Of a stretch of DNA of 64,000 nt, positions 27,299-35,562 are shown one piece after another. Both the position numbers and the translations under genes were made by a program. The stretch is taken from positions 79,249 to 143,248 of the forward strand of contig MBRE01000063.1 in NCBI GenBank assembly GCA_001698425.1, given 5' to 3'. Source of the DNA: Oscillatoriales cyanobacterium USR001 (GTDB lineage: Bacteria; Cyanobacteriota; Cyanobacteriia; Cyanobacteriales; Microcoleaceae). The stretch's first letter is position 1, and each line of letters starts with the position of its first letter. Below the pieces are notes generated by a model, which was not told the DNA's origin, did not search any database, and saw only the letters and a list, made by a program, of their open reading frames with translations.

Positions 27299-28447
27299 TT
27301 AACAGTTAACAGTTAACAACGCTAATTTAATTGTTGCTACAACCTGCTGGATTTGAGTATTACTTATTCCGGGATAAATTGGCAAGGATAAAATCTGTTT
27401 ACAGAGGGTTTCTGTATGGGGAAAATCACCTAAATTACCTAAGTTTGGATAGGCGGGTTGTAAATGACATGGTATGGGATAGTGGATGCCTGTTTGAATG
27501 CCGGCAACTGCGAGTTTTTCTTGCAGAAGATCGCGGTTAATGGGGCTTTTTTCTGTCACCCTGATGACGTAAAGGTGATAAATATTGCCGCTGCTACTTT
27601 GATTTTGGATGGGGAAGATGCCTTTGGCTTTTAGCGGATCTAATAATTCATTATAATACTGAGCGGCTAAATTGCGACTATGATTCCAGCTTTCTAAGTA
27701 TGGTAGTTTAACATTGAGTATAGCTGCTTGTAAAGTGTCAAGGCGGCTGTTGGTTCCAATTTCTGTGTGTAAATATTTTTGGGGTGCTCCATAGTTGCGG
27801 AAAATTTGCATTTTTTGAGCGATTTCTCGATCGTTGGTGACAAGCATTCCGCCGTCGCCAAAAGCGCCTAAATTCTTGCTAGGATAAAAGCTGAAGGCGG
27901 CGGCTTGGCTAAAGCTACCGGCGCGGTAGCCTTCTCTTTCTGCTAAATGTGCTTGGGCGGCATCTTCAAAGATGATTAGGTTGTAGGTTTTGGCAAGGTG
28001 TAAAAGTTGATTAGGTGATACCATTTGGCCGTAGAGATGTACGGGTATAATTGCTTTGGTTTTTGAGGTTATGGCGGTTTCGATTGCTGTTAGGTCAATC
28101 AGGGCGGTTTCTGGGTGGCAATCTACTAATACTGGTGTAGCATTGGCTCGAATAATGCCAATTATAGTGGCAATAAAGGTGTTAGCTGGGACGAGAATTT
28201 CGTCGCCAGGGAGGATACCACAAGCTTGGAGGCCAAGGGAAATTGCGTCTGTGCCGCTGGCGACTCCGATGCCATATTTTACGCCGCAAGCTGTGGCAAA
28301 TGCTGATTGAAATTCGGCGAGTTTTTGGCCGAGAATGAAGTCTCCTTTTTGGATGACTTGTGCAATTGCTTGTTCTATTTTGGTTTGGATGGGTTGGTGT
28401 TGGAGGGAGAGGTCAACTAAGGGGATTTTTATTGGGTTATGAGTCAT
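27299..28447 (-). CDS. DegT/DnrJ/EryC1-family sugar aminotransferase
   Basis: A 382-residue PLP enzyme of the DegT/DnrJ/EryC1/StrS type, which makes amino sugars from nucleotide-linked keto sugars. The PLP lysine is in FYPSKNLGAFGDGG. Other marks are GVASGTDAISLGLQA, VPANTFIATI, VHLYGQ and FEDAAQAH. It is the first gene of the minus-strand polysaccharide block and suggests that the exported polymer contains an amino sugar. The last residues (LLTVNC, stop) are encoded by the TTAACAG repeat that starts at the gene's 3' end, so the repeat has replaced or extended the native C-terminus by a few residues. Confidence 0.9.
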   Translation of the reverse strand: MTHNPIKIPLVDLSLQHQPIQTKIEQAIAQVIQKGDFILGQKLAEFQSAFATACGVKYGIGVASGTDAISLGLQACGILPGDEILVPANTFIATIIGIIRANATPVLVDCHPETALIDLTAIETAITSKTKAIIPVHLYGQMVSPNQLLHLAKTYNLIIFEDAAQAHLAEREGYRAGSFSQAAAFSFYPSKNLGAFGDGGMLVTNDREIAQKMQIFRNYGAPQKYLHTEIGTNSRLDTLQAAILNVKLPYLESWNHSRNLAAQYYNELLDPLKAKGIFPIQNQSSSGNIYHLYVIRVTEKSPINRDLLQEKLAVAGIQTGIHYPIPCHLQPAYPNLGNLGDFPHTETLCKQILSLPIYPGISNTQIQQVVATIKLALLTVNC

Positions 28448-28462
28448 ATATGGTGTTGGTGG

Positions 28463-28954
28463 TTATTCATTTATATTAATTGGATTTTCTTGGGAGTCTT
28501 CCAATTTATCAATTTTCGACTCTTTTGCTTTCTGTCGAATATCCTGCAATTGTTCTTTGGGTTTCCAGTTGTTTTTGGGAGCTAGTCTGTAAACGTCACT
28601 ACGCCCCTTATGCTGTTCTTTCAAGATTAAACCCGCATCACAAAGAGTTTTGAGCGCATATTGAGTTTTTCTGACACTCATTTTGCAAATTCCTGCTGTT
28701 AATTTGAGCTTGGCGAAACACTTACCGTCGAGCTTGCCCCCTGTCCGGCGCACAATATGGGCGTAGATTCGGAACTCGTAGGGGTCAAAGCCGTACTCAT
28801 CAAGGTCTGAATGAACGACTGGTAGTGGCATTAAATCCTTTTTGGGATTGTTCTCAGTGGATGGGCGATTGTACTTAGAGTCCATTAATTCCTTAATTGA
28901 CTCGTTGAACCCATCCCTATCCTGGTCATTTTGATCGCTACTATCTATAGCCAT
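28463..28954 (-). CDS. Winged-helix DNA-binding protein (phage/plasmid type)
   Basis: A 163-residue protein. The central part (about 50-125: DPYEFRIYAHIVRRTGG, KLTAGICKMSVRKTQYALKT, LILKEQHKGRSDVYRL) reads as a winged helix-turn-helix of the HTH_36/replication-initiator-like type common on phages and plasmids. Both ends are polar and probably disordered. It may bind the palindromes just upstream of its own start (28981-29033). Function is otherwise unknown. It starts a small region of regulator-like and hypothetical genes. Confidence 0.65.
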   Translation of the reverse strand: MAIDSSDQNDQDRDGFNESIKELMDSKYNRPSTENNPKKDLMPLPVVHSDLDEYGFDPYEFRIYAHIVRRTGGKLDGKCFAKLKLTAGICKMSVRKTQYALKTLCDAGLILKEQHKGRSDVYRLAPKNNWKPKEQLQDIRQKAKESKIDKLEDSQENPININE

Positions 28955-28980
28955 ACGTTTTAAGTGCTTGAGAGTTGTGT

Positions 28981-29033
28981 ATATAGTGCATTATAACATA
29001 AGCACTATATGCTTCACCTATAGGTATATACCT
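28981..29033. promoter_or_regulatory. Palindromic operator candidate upstream of the winged-helix gene
   Basis: ATATAGTGC (28981-28989) and GCACTATAT (29002-29010) form a 9-bp inverted repeat with a 12-bp spacer. Two further palindromes follow, ACCTATAGGT (29017-29026) and GGTATATACC (29024-29033). They lie 26-80 bp upstream of the winged-helix start, a natural place for autoregulation. Confidence 0.5.
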
Positions 29034-29108
29034 TAATTAAGTTATTACATTGTGTTTATTAATTTTAATAAATATTCCTTATGGACAAGCACGCTTCAAA
29101 AAAAAGAC

Positions 29109-29243
29109 AAAAACAGAACTTACGCAAGTGTGACACTTAAATCAAGTTCTAGGTGTGCCAAAGGATTATATAATAAGGGTTTTAGACTTTAATACGCCTA
29201 TTTTATGTGTCGGTAGATGTGCCAGTCGCGTGAGTCCTAAAAT
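29109..29243. mobile_element. Degenerate MITE-like element
   Basis: The left end AGAACTTACGCAAG and the right end CGCGTGAGTCCTAA match as imperfect terminal inverted repeats (AGRACTYACGC). They correspond to the ends of the elements at 16242 and 40833. The 135-bp interior has no coding frame. Confidence 0.4.
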
Positions 29244-29503
29244 TTGAGGTCAATTTTACCTATGCACTTGCGGGGTTGACAGCGGCATTAGCGGTATGTT
29301 AATCTTTAGACATCTCCAAAAAAAGCTTCAAAAGCAGACAGGATACCTGCTCCACAAGAGTTTTTGAAGATATCTAAAAAGTAAGCGCCCGATTTCGCAG
29401 ATCGAACGCTTGCCAGTGAATATCTAATCTTGAAACAGCTGCGCTGACGTGCATCAAGCCGTTTCTGAAATTTTCGTGTCGTGTTTTTTAGACAATTACT
29501 ACA

Positions 29504-29929
29504 ATGATACCAAATAATGACCCGCTAGTGCTACTAGCAGAATTAGTTAAGCATCCTGATGCTCTGACTGATGTTCGGAAAATAGCCAGTTTATACTACC
29601 CTACCCCCTACCAAAAGGGGCAAGCGGATACAGAGCCACCAGATCCTCGACAGGTTGCGATCAGACTCCCCCAAGTCAAGCCTCAAGGTATTGAAGATAT
29701 CCTCAATTTGCTTCTAACTCAGATCCAACATCTTGAGGAAAGACTGAATGATGTTAAGGAAAGACTGAATGATGTTGAGAATAACCGAGAGAATGACCGA
29801 CGTGAGAAGCGCCATTTGCAAGATCGGATTCTTGAATTGGAATCAGAACCCGATCCTTATTCTGAAGATAATTGCTCAATGGCCGACAGCTTAGAACGCG
29901 AATACACTAAGGAGAGACTAAGAAGTTAA
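29504..29929 (+). CDS. Coiled-coil hypothetical protein with internal 7-residue duplication
   Basis: A 141-residue, polar, mostly helical protein. The N-terminal half includes DPLVLLAELVKHPDALTDVR. The C-terminal half is a coiled coil with the tandem ERLNDVKERLNDVENN, created by a 21-bp direct repeat at 29736-29777. No known domain was recognised. It lies 94 bp upstream of an XRE-like gene on the same strand and may share a transcript with it. Confidence 0.55.
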   Translation: MIPNNDPLVLLAELVKHPDALTDVRKIASLYYPTPYQKGQADTEPPDPRQVAIRLPQVKPQGIEDILNLLLTQIQHLEERLNDVKERLNDVENNRENDRREKRHLQDRILELESEPDPYSEDNCSMADSLEREYTKERLRS

Positions 29930-30023
29930 TAACAAGTGCGATCGCTTTCCCCAATTATCCGATAAAATAGGGAAAGTAGGAATGCGATCGCATTTCCCAC
30001 CTCAATTATTCTCAACTAAATTT

Positions 30024-30425
30024 ATGAGTGAAATTCGTTTCAAACTAGCAAAATACCTCGAAGACCACTGCTTAACTCCTGAAAAATTAATAAACGCTGT
30101 GGGTACAGATACTTCCCCTGCCATCATTTACCAACTGGTAAAACATGGTAATGAACAGCGCCAAATCGATCTATCAACTCTCGCCTCGATCGTCCAAGGA
30201 TTAGGAAAACTCACAGGATTGCCGATCGGTATAGAAGATGTACTAGAATTTGTTCCAGAAACAACTGACATTAAAAATAATCCTTGGCAAGAATTTGATA
30301 GTGAAGAAAATCTCCCTTATGAGTGGGGAGAAATAAACCCAATGAAGAACTGCAAACCTGTACGTTATGTGGAAGGAATAGGGTTAATTGTAGACAGCGA
30401 GGAGGTAGAAGAATCTCTTGGCTAA
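30024..30425 (+). CDS. XRE/Cro-type helix-turn-helix protein
   Basis: From the ATG at 30024 a 133-residue protein starts MSEIRFKLAKYLEDHCLTP. The first 75 residues (LINAVGTDTSPAIIYQLVKH, IDLSTLASIVQGLGKLTG, IGIEDVLEFV) fit a Cro/C1 HTH as found in YozG-like and antitoxin-like regulators. The acidic C-terminal half (about 80-133) is unique. An upstream start at 29982 would add 14 residues with no family support. No toxin partner of the usual kind is adjacent. Confidence 0.65.
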   Translation: MSEIRFKLAKYLEDHCLTPEKLINAVGTDTSPAIIYQLVKHGNEQRQIDLSTLASIVQGLGKLTGLPIGIEDVLEFVPETTDIKNNPWQEFDSEENLPYEWGEINPMKNCKPVRYVEGIGLIVDSEEVEESLG

Positions 30426-30633
30426 ATCAATCAGTGTCAGGGAGGTACTAATAGTTGATTTCCCCAAACAATCTCCTTCAGGTAAGGTAATGCTTACATT
30501 ATGAAGTGTCGATCGATCGTCGTTCTTAAAATTTCCCCCGAACTTATCAAATTTTCAAGTATGATCCCAAAAGGCAATCTGGATAATTGCTTAAAATCGT
30601 ACTCAGAATTTAAAGCCACAAGGAGGCTACTTA

Positions 30634-31023
30634 ATGTCTACATCAACATTTCCCGCCGCTATTATTACTACTGATGGGGAAGTCGGCGGTATCCTTGTCC
30701 ATGTTAACGAACAAGTTGTCGATCTTTACGGCGCGATCGCAGTTTGGGAACTAATAGAATCTAATTCTTGGGTAGTCGAACAAGATTTACCAGTAGCAAT
30801 CGCCTGGAACCTAGATGACGATCCCAAAGTTTATAGTCCACACGACTATTTAGTTGATTTTGTAGCTGCTTCACCCCTCGATGAAATTCCTTGGAATTAT
30901 AAGTTAACTCTCTCTTGGGAAGATGAAGAGTATGACGAAGATGAAGAGTATGATGAAGACGAAGAGGAAGAAGAAGAGTATGATGAAGACGAAGAGGAAG
31001 AAGAAGAGGAAGAGGAAGAATAA
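30634..31023 (+). CDS. Hypothetical protein with long Asp/Glu-rich tail
   Basis: A 129-residue protein. Residues 1-95 are a small folded domain (ITTDGEVGGILVHVNEQVV and following). Residues 96-129 are an almost pure Asp/Glu/Tyr tail with repeated DEDEEYDEDEE, encoded by GAAGAYGAAGAG trinucleotide-like repeats that can easily expand or contract. A good ribosome site (AAGGAGG) precedes the ATG. It ends at a strong intrinsic terminator and is thus a separate unit from the operon that follows. I do not recognise the domain. Confidence 0.7.
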   Translation: MSTSTFPAAIITTDGEVGGILVHVNEQVVDLYGAIAVWELIESNSWVVEQDLPVAIAWNLDDDPKVYSPHDYLVDFVAASPLDEIPWNYKLTLSWEDEEYDEDEEYDEDEEEEEEYDEDEEEEEEEEEE

Positions 31024-31057
31024 GTCTATAGAATACAATTTCTAGCAAATATTATCA

Positions 31058-31081
31058 GGTGGGTAATGCCCACCTTTTTTT
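31058..31081 (+). terminator. Intrinsic terminator
   Basis: GGTGGG, loop TAATG, CCCACC and then seven T. It lies 35 bp after the acidic-tail gene and isolates the downstream operon from read-through. Confidence 0.9.
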
Positions 31082-31158
31082 AGGATCGTTTACTAATAGC
31101 TTTAAACTCTAGCTCTACTCTAAAGAGTAAAAAATCTATCCCGCGATCGAGTTTTCTA

Positions 31159-31188
31159 TTGACACTGCTACAAGATATCAAGTACAAT
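31159..31188 (+). promoter_or_regulatory. Sigma-70-type promoter of the oxygenase operon
   Basis: TTGACA (31159-31164), an 18-bp spacer and TACAAT (31183-31188) lie 38 bp before the first start codon of the oxygenase operon and 78 bp after the upstream terminator. The match to the consensus is 6/6 and 5/6. Confidence 0.7.
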
Positions 31189-31225
31189 CGAATAACATCC
31201 TTGAAAATCAAGTTAGTTTTAAATA

Positions 31226-31966
31226 ATGAAGAGTTGGCTGATTCCTTTGGCAAAGCTACAACCAAGCGATCGCACTGCAATGTACGATCTACTGGAAAGT
31301 CATTTTCAAGGGATAAAATGGGATAGTTTCCTTGCCGATCTCGAACGGAAAAATTGGGTGTTATTGTTAAAAGATGAAACATCCAATAGTCTCAAAGGTT
31401 TTTCTACCATAATGTTGACTGAAACGCACTTTGCTGGGGAGAAAATTAGCGTTGTTTATTCAGGAGATACTATTGTCGATCCTAGTGCTTGGTCGAGTAC
31501 CACCTTACCTAGAACTTGGATAGCCGCAGTCAATTTTTTGCGTCAACAATATCCTGAAAATAAACTATATTGGCTATTGATTTGTTCGGGTTTTCGTACC
31601 TATCGCTTTCTCCCCACATTCTGGAAAGATTTTTATCCCTGCTACAAGGAAAATACGCCGCTCTCTATTGACAACCTCATGGGAAGTTTAGCAGAAAAAT
31701 ATTATGGTGATTTCTACGATCGAACCACTGGAATTGTACGTTTTAAATCTCCACAAATTCTTCGGGATGGATTAATTGAAATTCCCGAAGGGCGACAGAC
31801 TAACCCTCATACTCAATTTTTTACAACTAAAAACCCTGACTATAGATTCGGGGATGAATTAGTTTGTTTAACAGAAATCTCTTATGAGAATCTAACCTCT
31901 GCTGGAAAACGGATGTGGGAGTCAGAATCATCACTAGAAATTGTCCAAAAGTCTATTCTGGTTTAA
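31226..31966 (+). CDS. GNAT-like acyltransferase candidate, first gene of the oxygenase operon
   Basis: A 246-residue soluble protein. I do not see a firm named family. The order of strands in the N-terminal half (WVLLLKDE, KGFSTIMLTETHF, ISVVYSGDTIVDP, WIAAVNFLRQQ, LYWLLICSGFRTYRFLP) resembles a GNAT acyltransferase fold, where GDTIVDP would sit at the acyl-CoA-binding strand. The C-terminal 90 residues are unique. It is followed after 5 bp by a Rieske gene. In this context it could load or transfer an acyl group, but this is inference. Confidence 0.55.
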   Translation: MKSWLIPLAKLQPSDRTAMYDLLESHFQGIKWDSFLADLERKNWVLLLKDETSNSLKGFSTIMLTETHFAGEKISVVYSGDTIVDPSAWSSTTLPRTWIAAVNFLRQQYPENKLYWLLICSGFRTYRFLPTFWKDFYPCYKENTPLSIDNLMGSLAEKYYGDFYDRTTGIVRFKSPQILRDGLIEIPEGRQTNPHTQFFTTKNPDYRFGDELVCLTEISYENLTSAGKRMWESESSLEIVQKSILV

Positions 31967-31971
31967 TTGCT

Positions 31972-33027
31972 ATGCCTACTAAATTAACACATTCCACGTT
32001 TAATAATCCAACTCAATTTATTGAGGGATGGTACTGGACACTTCCCTCTAAAGAATTAAAAGTTGGTAAAGTGAAACCTGTCACAATTTTGGGTAAAAAT
32101 TTAGCTATTTATCGGGGTATTAGCGGTCAGGTATTTGCAGTAGATGCCTATTGTCCGCACATGGGGGCACATCTGGCAGAAGGAAAGGTAGATGGGGATG
32201 GAATTCGTTGTTTTTTCCATAATTGGAAGTACGATAGTAATGGTATTTGTGTGGATATTCCTGAGTTGGGAAAACCTTTGCCTGTCTGTATTAAAACTTG
32301 GCAAACTATGGAAAAATATGGTTTAATTTGGGTGTGGGCGGGAGAAGAAAAGCCCGGTTTATTTCCATTTGTACCGGAATTAGAACAGGTAGATTGCGAT
32401 TATGTTTTAGGAAGTCGATTTATTAAAAATTGTCATCCTAATGTATTACTGATTAATGCGATCGATGCTCATCACTTTAATACAGTTCACAATCTGCCTT
32501 TAGAAATTGTATTTCAATCAAAAGAGATCGATCCTCATGCAATTACTTTTAGCAATATAACTAGGGGAGGAGATGATTCTTGGTTCGTGCGTTTGATTCG
32601 TCCTCTCTACCAAAATGAAGTTACTTATAGTATGTGTTATTGGTATGGTAGCACGGGAACGGTAACGCTCGGCCCTGATTTTTTGCATTTCTATATTGTA
32701 TTTGCCTTGCGAATGATTGAAGGAGGTAAAACGGAAGGGCAAACTATTCTAATTACACCCAAGAGATCGGGATGTTTGGGATGGGGAATTAATCGGGGAT
32801 TACTCTGGTTAACTGAGCAAGTTGGTAATTATTTTGCTAAGGGGGATACACAAGTTTTTCAGACAATTCAATTTGACTTTAAGACTCCCACAAAAGCCGA
32901 TCGAGCTATCCTAGAATTAGTGCAGAATGTTAACCAACAAAAGGCACTTAACTGGAAGACTTGGGAAGCGGTTGAGAATGTTGAAAATAGCGATCGCAAT
33001 TATGTACAAACTTCTTTAATATCCTAG
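31972..33027 (+). CDS. Rieske-type oxygenase 1
   Basis: A 351-residue protein from the ATG at 31972. The Rieske [2Fe-2S] cluster is bound by C61-x-H63 (CPHMGAHL) and C80-x2-H83 (CFFHNW). The catalytic mononuclear iron site is D165-x2-H168-x4-H173 (IDAHHFNTVH). It is therefore a complete oxygenase alpha subunit, of the kind that hydroxylates or desaturates non-aromatic as well as aromatic substrates. Electrons could come from the ferredoxin gene three places downstream. A start at 31915 would overlap the preceding gene and lacks family support. The next gene starts 1 bp after the stop. Confidence 0.9.
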   Translation: MPTKLTHSTFNNPTQFIEGWYWTLPSKELKVGKVKPVTILGKNLAIYRGISGQVFAVDAYCPHMGAHLAEGKVDGDGIRCFFHNWKYDSNGICVDIPELGKPLPVCIKTWQTMEKYGLIWVWAGEEKPGLFPFVPELEQVDCDYVLGSRFIKNCHPNVLLINAIDAHHFNTVHNLPLEIVFQSKEIDPHAITFSNITRGGDDSWFVRLIRPLYQNEVTYSMCYWYGSTGTVTLGPDFLHFYIVFALRMIEGGKTEGQTILITPKRSGCLGWGINRGLLWLTEQVGNYFAKGDTQVFQTIQFDFKTPTKADRAILELVQNVNQQKALNWKTWEAVENVENSDRNYVQTSLIS

Positions 33028-33028
33028 T

Positions 33029-33952
33029 ATGAATCACACTTTGTCAGACTATCAAGTTACTGGATTAAACTTGCCATATACCATCCCGAATGAGCGACTA
33101 AGACGGGTTTTAATGGCTGCATTGCCGAGTCAAAAAAATGGTAAATTAAGCTTAAGTTCTCATTATTGGAATGCTGATTTTTTTAACCTCGATCGAGTTA
33201 AAATATTTCAAGATGCGAGGGATGAGGAAAAGTTGGTTATTTTACAATTTGCCAATCATAGCTTATTAGAAGAAGCCTATTATATTGAGAATGCAGGTGT
33301 TGGTTATATGGCAAAGATGGTGATGTTAGCAGAAACTGTTGAGGAGCGAATGCTCTACGGTTTGTTTGCCGCAGATGAAGCTACTCACTTAAGCCAAATT
33401 AGTTGTTTTTTGCCCGAAAATGAATTAAGACGCGATCGCAATCCGTTTCTCAGTTTATTAGCAGAAGTTGTTGAAATTAGGGATAAAACTGTGTTATTAT
33501 TTGTGCTACAAGTGGTGTTAGAAGGATGGGGATTAAGCCATTATCGTCGACTAGCAAAGGAATGTCGCCATCCAGCGCTGGCAGAGGTTTTTTCTGGTTT
33601 TTTAGACGCAGAAGCACGCCATCATGCAACAGGAAGTTTATTATTTGAAGAAATGCCAATTTCTCAAGCTAGTCAAACATTAATCATTGAATTGTTAGCA
33701 AGGTTTCTAATGATGGTACAGGTTGGTCCGCAGAATGTTCTAGCGGCGATCGCGCAAGGAAAAGGACATCTTTCGCGATCGCAAAAAATCCAAATTTTAG
33801 AAGAGTTGGATACCCAAAGCCATAGCGGGAAAAGGTTAAAATTATTGCGATCGCTCATGGGAGGAAAATCAACAGATGCGATCGTTCAAGCTTTAGAAGA
33901 TAGAGGTGCTTTTGTCCCTTTATCTGCTCATCATTGTGTCAACTCAATTTAA
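33029..33952 (+). CDS. Ferritin-like diiron protein 1
   Basis: A 307-residue helical protein. Candidate diiron ligands are regularly spaced: E81/E82 (LLEEAYYIE), E117-x2-H120 (ADEATH), E165 (VVLEGWG) and E195-x2-H198 (DAEARHH). This is the pattern of two E...ExxH half-sites of ferritin-like oxygenases. No named subfamily was recognised. It starts 1 bp after the Rieske gene, so the two are translated together. A role in oxidation, N-oxygenation, desaturation or radical chemistry is possible; the sequence alone does not decide. Confidence 0.75.
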   Translation: MNHTLSDYQVTGLNLPYTIPNERLRRVLMAALPSQKNGKLSLSSHYWNADFFNLDRVKIFQDARDEEKLVILQFANHSLLEEAYYIENAGVGYMAKMVMLAETVEERMLYGLFAADEATHLSQISCFLPENELRRDRNPFLSLLAEVVEIRDKTVLLFVLQVVLEGWGLSHYRRLAKECRHPALAEVFSGFLDAEARHHATGSLLFEEMPISQASQTLIIELLARFLMMVQVGPQNVLAAIAQGKGHLSRSQKIQILEELDTQSHSGKRLKLLRSLMGGKSTDAIVQALEDRGAFVPLSAHHCVNSI

Positions 33953-33969
33953 ACCTTTAAATCTTTAAT

Positions 33970-35154
33970 ATGACAAATCAACTATTAGATAGTCCCACAA
34001 TTTATCGCAAGTTACAAATTAATTATAAACGCAACAAACAGCAAGACCAAACTGCTTTAATAGATGAAGTAGTAGAAAAATTTTGCTATGAAGATTGTCA
34101 AAATGAGTATTGGAATCCAGAAGAATTTTCTTTACTCTATGGTACACCTTTATGGGAACAATCTACCCAACATCAACGGGTGATTTTAAATCAGCTTTAT
34201 TGGGTAGCTTATTACTCACAAATTGTCTCGGCGGAAATTGCCACAATCTTTTTTAATCAAACTAGCGCAACTGGACTTTACGCCCATGATGATTTCCGTT
34301 TAATTTGCGATACATTAGACTTAGAATCTGCTCAAGAACGCGCTCATATTAACGCATTTCGTACCATTGGTAAACAGGTTGAAAAAGCTTTGTTTGGCGA
34401 ACTAATTTTCACTTATCCCATGCGAAACCCCTTTACAGAAACAATGGTTTATGCAGATACTAATGCACTAAAAACTTGGTGGAAAAAAATTCAACTGCAA
34501 TACTTTGGATTAATTTCTGCGAGTAACACTTTTTTAGCTTGTCAGTATTTTACAGTCAGAGGAGTGCGAACCTTAAATGGTAAATTGATTCAACATAAAC
34601 TCAGTAATTATTACCAAAAACATCCTCATCAAGAGTTAGCACCAATTCCGGCTAAAGTTTCTTACTATCATTTTTTAGATGAGAGTTTTCATTTTAATAG
34701 TTCGACAATTTTATCTCACGAAGTTATTACTTGTCTTGCACCACCAACAGCGTTTGAAAAGTTTGTCGCAAATTTAGGTGTCTGGGGATGCCAACGGGAT
34801 CATTTTCACTTTTCTGCGGCAATTAATGGGATTTTTTGGTACGATCCGGCGCTGTATGGTAAGATTTATCGGGTGTTGCGATCGCCTATTTTCTCTCTCA
34901 CCGATCGAGATGCTAAAGAGATGATGCGGCGCTGTTTTACCGAAGATTCAGAGGGATTACAACGTAGTTATTTAACTCATCAGGAAGCAATGCAATCTTA
35001 TAAAGTGTATCTGGAAAAACTTGATTATTTGTGGCCGCGCAATCGAGAAATGTCACTGATGGGATCTAATTCTATTGCCCAATATTTGGCAATTCAACAG
35101 AGTGCTTTTCAACGTTTTGAACAGCAACATAAAGAGGATTTGTGCTATGTCTGA
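33970..35154 (+). CDS. Ferritin-like diiron protein 2 (AurF-like candidate)
   Basis: A 394-residue helical protein. Diiron-like motifs are E89 in QIVSAEIATIFF, E123-x2-H126 in ESAQERAHINAF, and a later DESFHFNSSTILSHEV stretch with Glu and His. The helix WVAYYSQIVSAEI and the ExxH spacing suggest the broad AurF/ferritin-like oxygenase group, which includes N-oxygenases. It is not closely similar to the preceding diiron gene. The 3' end overlaps the ferredoxin gene by 8 bp, which argues for tight coupling and a direct electron link. Exact chemistry is unknown. Confidence 0.68.
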   Translation: MTNQLLDSPTIYRKLQINYKRNKQQDQTALIDEVVEKFCYEDCQNEYWNPEEFSLLYGTPLWEQSTQHQRVILNQLYWVAYYSQIVSAEIATIFFNQTSATGLYAHDDFRLICDTLDLESAQERAHINAFRTIGKQVEKALFGELIFTYPMRNPFTETMVYADTNALKTWWKKIQLQYFGLISASNTFLACQYFTVRGVRTLNGKLIQHKLSNYYQKHPHQELAPIPAKVSYYHFLDESFHFNSSTILSHEVITCLAPPTAFEKFVANLGVWGCQRDHFHFSAAINGIFWYDPALYGKIYRVLRSPIFSLTDRDAKEMMRRCFTEDSEGLQRSYLTHQEAMQSYKVYLEKLDYLWPRNREMSLMGSNSIAQYLAIQQSAFQRFEQQHKEDLCYV

Positions 35155-35464
35155 TTTGTGTATTATCTCGTTTCCTGGCAGTGATTATCCGCCTATTAAT
35201 CTGCAACCCCATCAAAATTTATCCGAGTATCTTACAATTAAAAATTCACCTGTCTTGTTTGGTTGTCGGACTGGAATTTGTGGAACTTGCTTAGTTGAGG
35301 TAATTGGTGATATTCCGGCGGCTAAAGCAGATGAAAAGGAGATGTTGGATACATTGGCTCCTAATGTTGAAAATGCCAGGTTAGCCTGTCAAATTGACGT
35401 TACAGCTAATGTAGAAATTCGCAGACTAGAAAATAGTAAAGATAACAGTTATAATAAAGTATAG
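35147..35464 (+). CDS. Plant-type [2Fe-2S] ferredoxin
   Basis: A 105-residue ferredoxin from the ATG at 35147. The cluster ligands are C40-x4-C45-x2-C48 (GCRTGICGTC) and C81, the classic plant/cyanobacterial arrangement. The start overlaps the stop of the diiron gene (ATGTCTGA); a longer frame from 35075 lies wholly inside that gene and was rejected. It probably delivers electrons to the Rieske and diiron enzymes around it. No ferredoxin reductase is in the operon, so a housekeeping reductase or photosystem I must reduce it. Confidence 0.92.
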   Translation: MSDLCIISFPGSDYPPINLQPHQNLSEYLTIKNSPVLFGCRTGICGTCLVEVIGDIPAAKADEKEMLDTLAPNVENARLACQIDVTANVEIRRLENSKDNSYNKV

Positions 35465-35484
35465 ATATAAGGAACGGGAAGATT

Positions 35485-35529
35485 ATGCGAATTAAGCAAG
35501 TTTCTGTCAGTCGATTTATTCAGTTATGA
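35485..35529 (+). CDS. Possible 14-residue leader peptide upstream of Rieske 2
   Basis: An ATG at 35485 with a purine-rich ribosome site (AAGGAACGGGAAG) opens MRIKQVSVSRFIQL and then TGA. After the TGA the same frame runs without further stops into the ATG of the second Rieske gene at 35563. It lies in the only sizeable gap (98 bp) of the operon. It may be a leader peptide or an eroded N-terminal extension. Low confidence. Confidence 0.3.
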   Translation: MRIKQVSVSRFIQL

Positions 35530-35562
35530 GCATTTTTAACATATTCACCTCCTAAACTATAT

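Larger units (their letters stand above)
28955..29503. other. 549-bp gene-free gap
   Basis: Besides the palindromes at 28981-29033 and the degenerate MITE at 29109-29243, the gap has two hairpins. One is centred on CAGGATACCTG near 29345 and is flanked by CTTCAAAA and TTTTTGAAG. The other, near 29385-29412, pairs AAGCGCCCGAT with ATCGAACGCTT imperfectly. No coding frame is convincing. Confidence 0.5.

Noticed and set aside
30024..31023. Toxin-antitoxin pair (XRE-like protein with acidic protein)
   Set aside because: The genes are 208 bp apart and the acidic protein shows no toxin motif, so the pairing is not supported.
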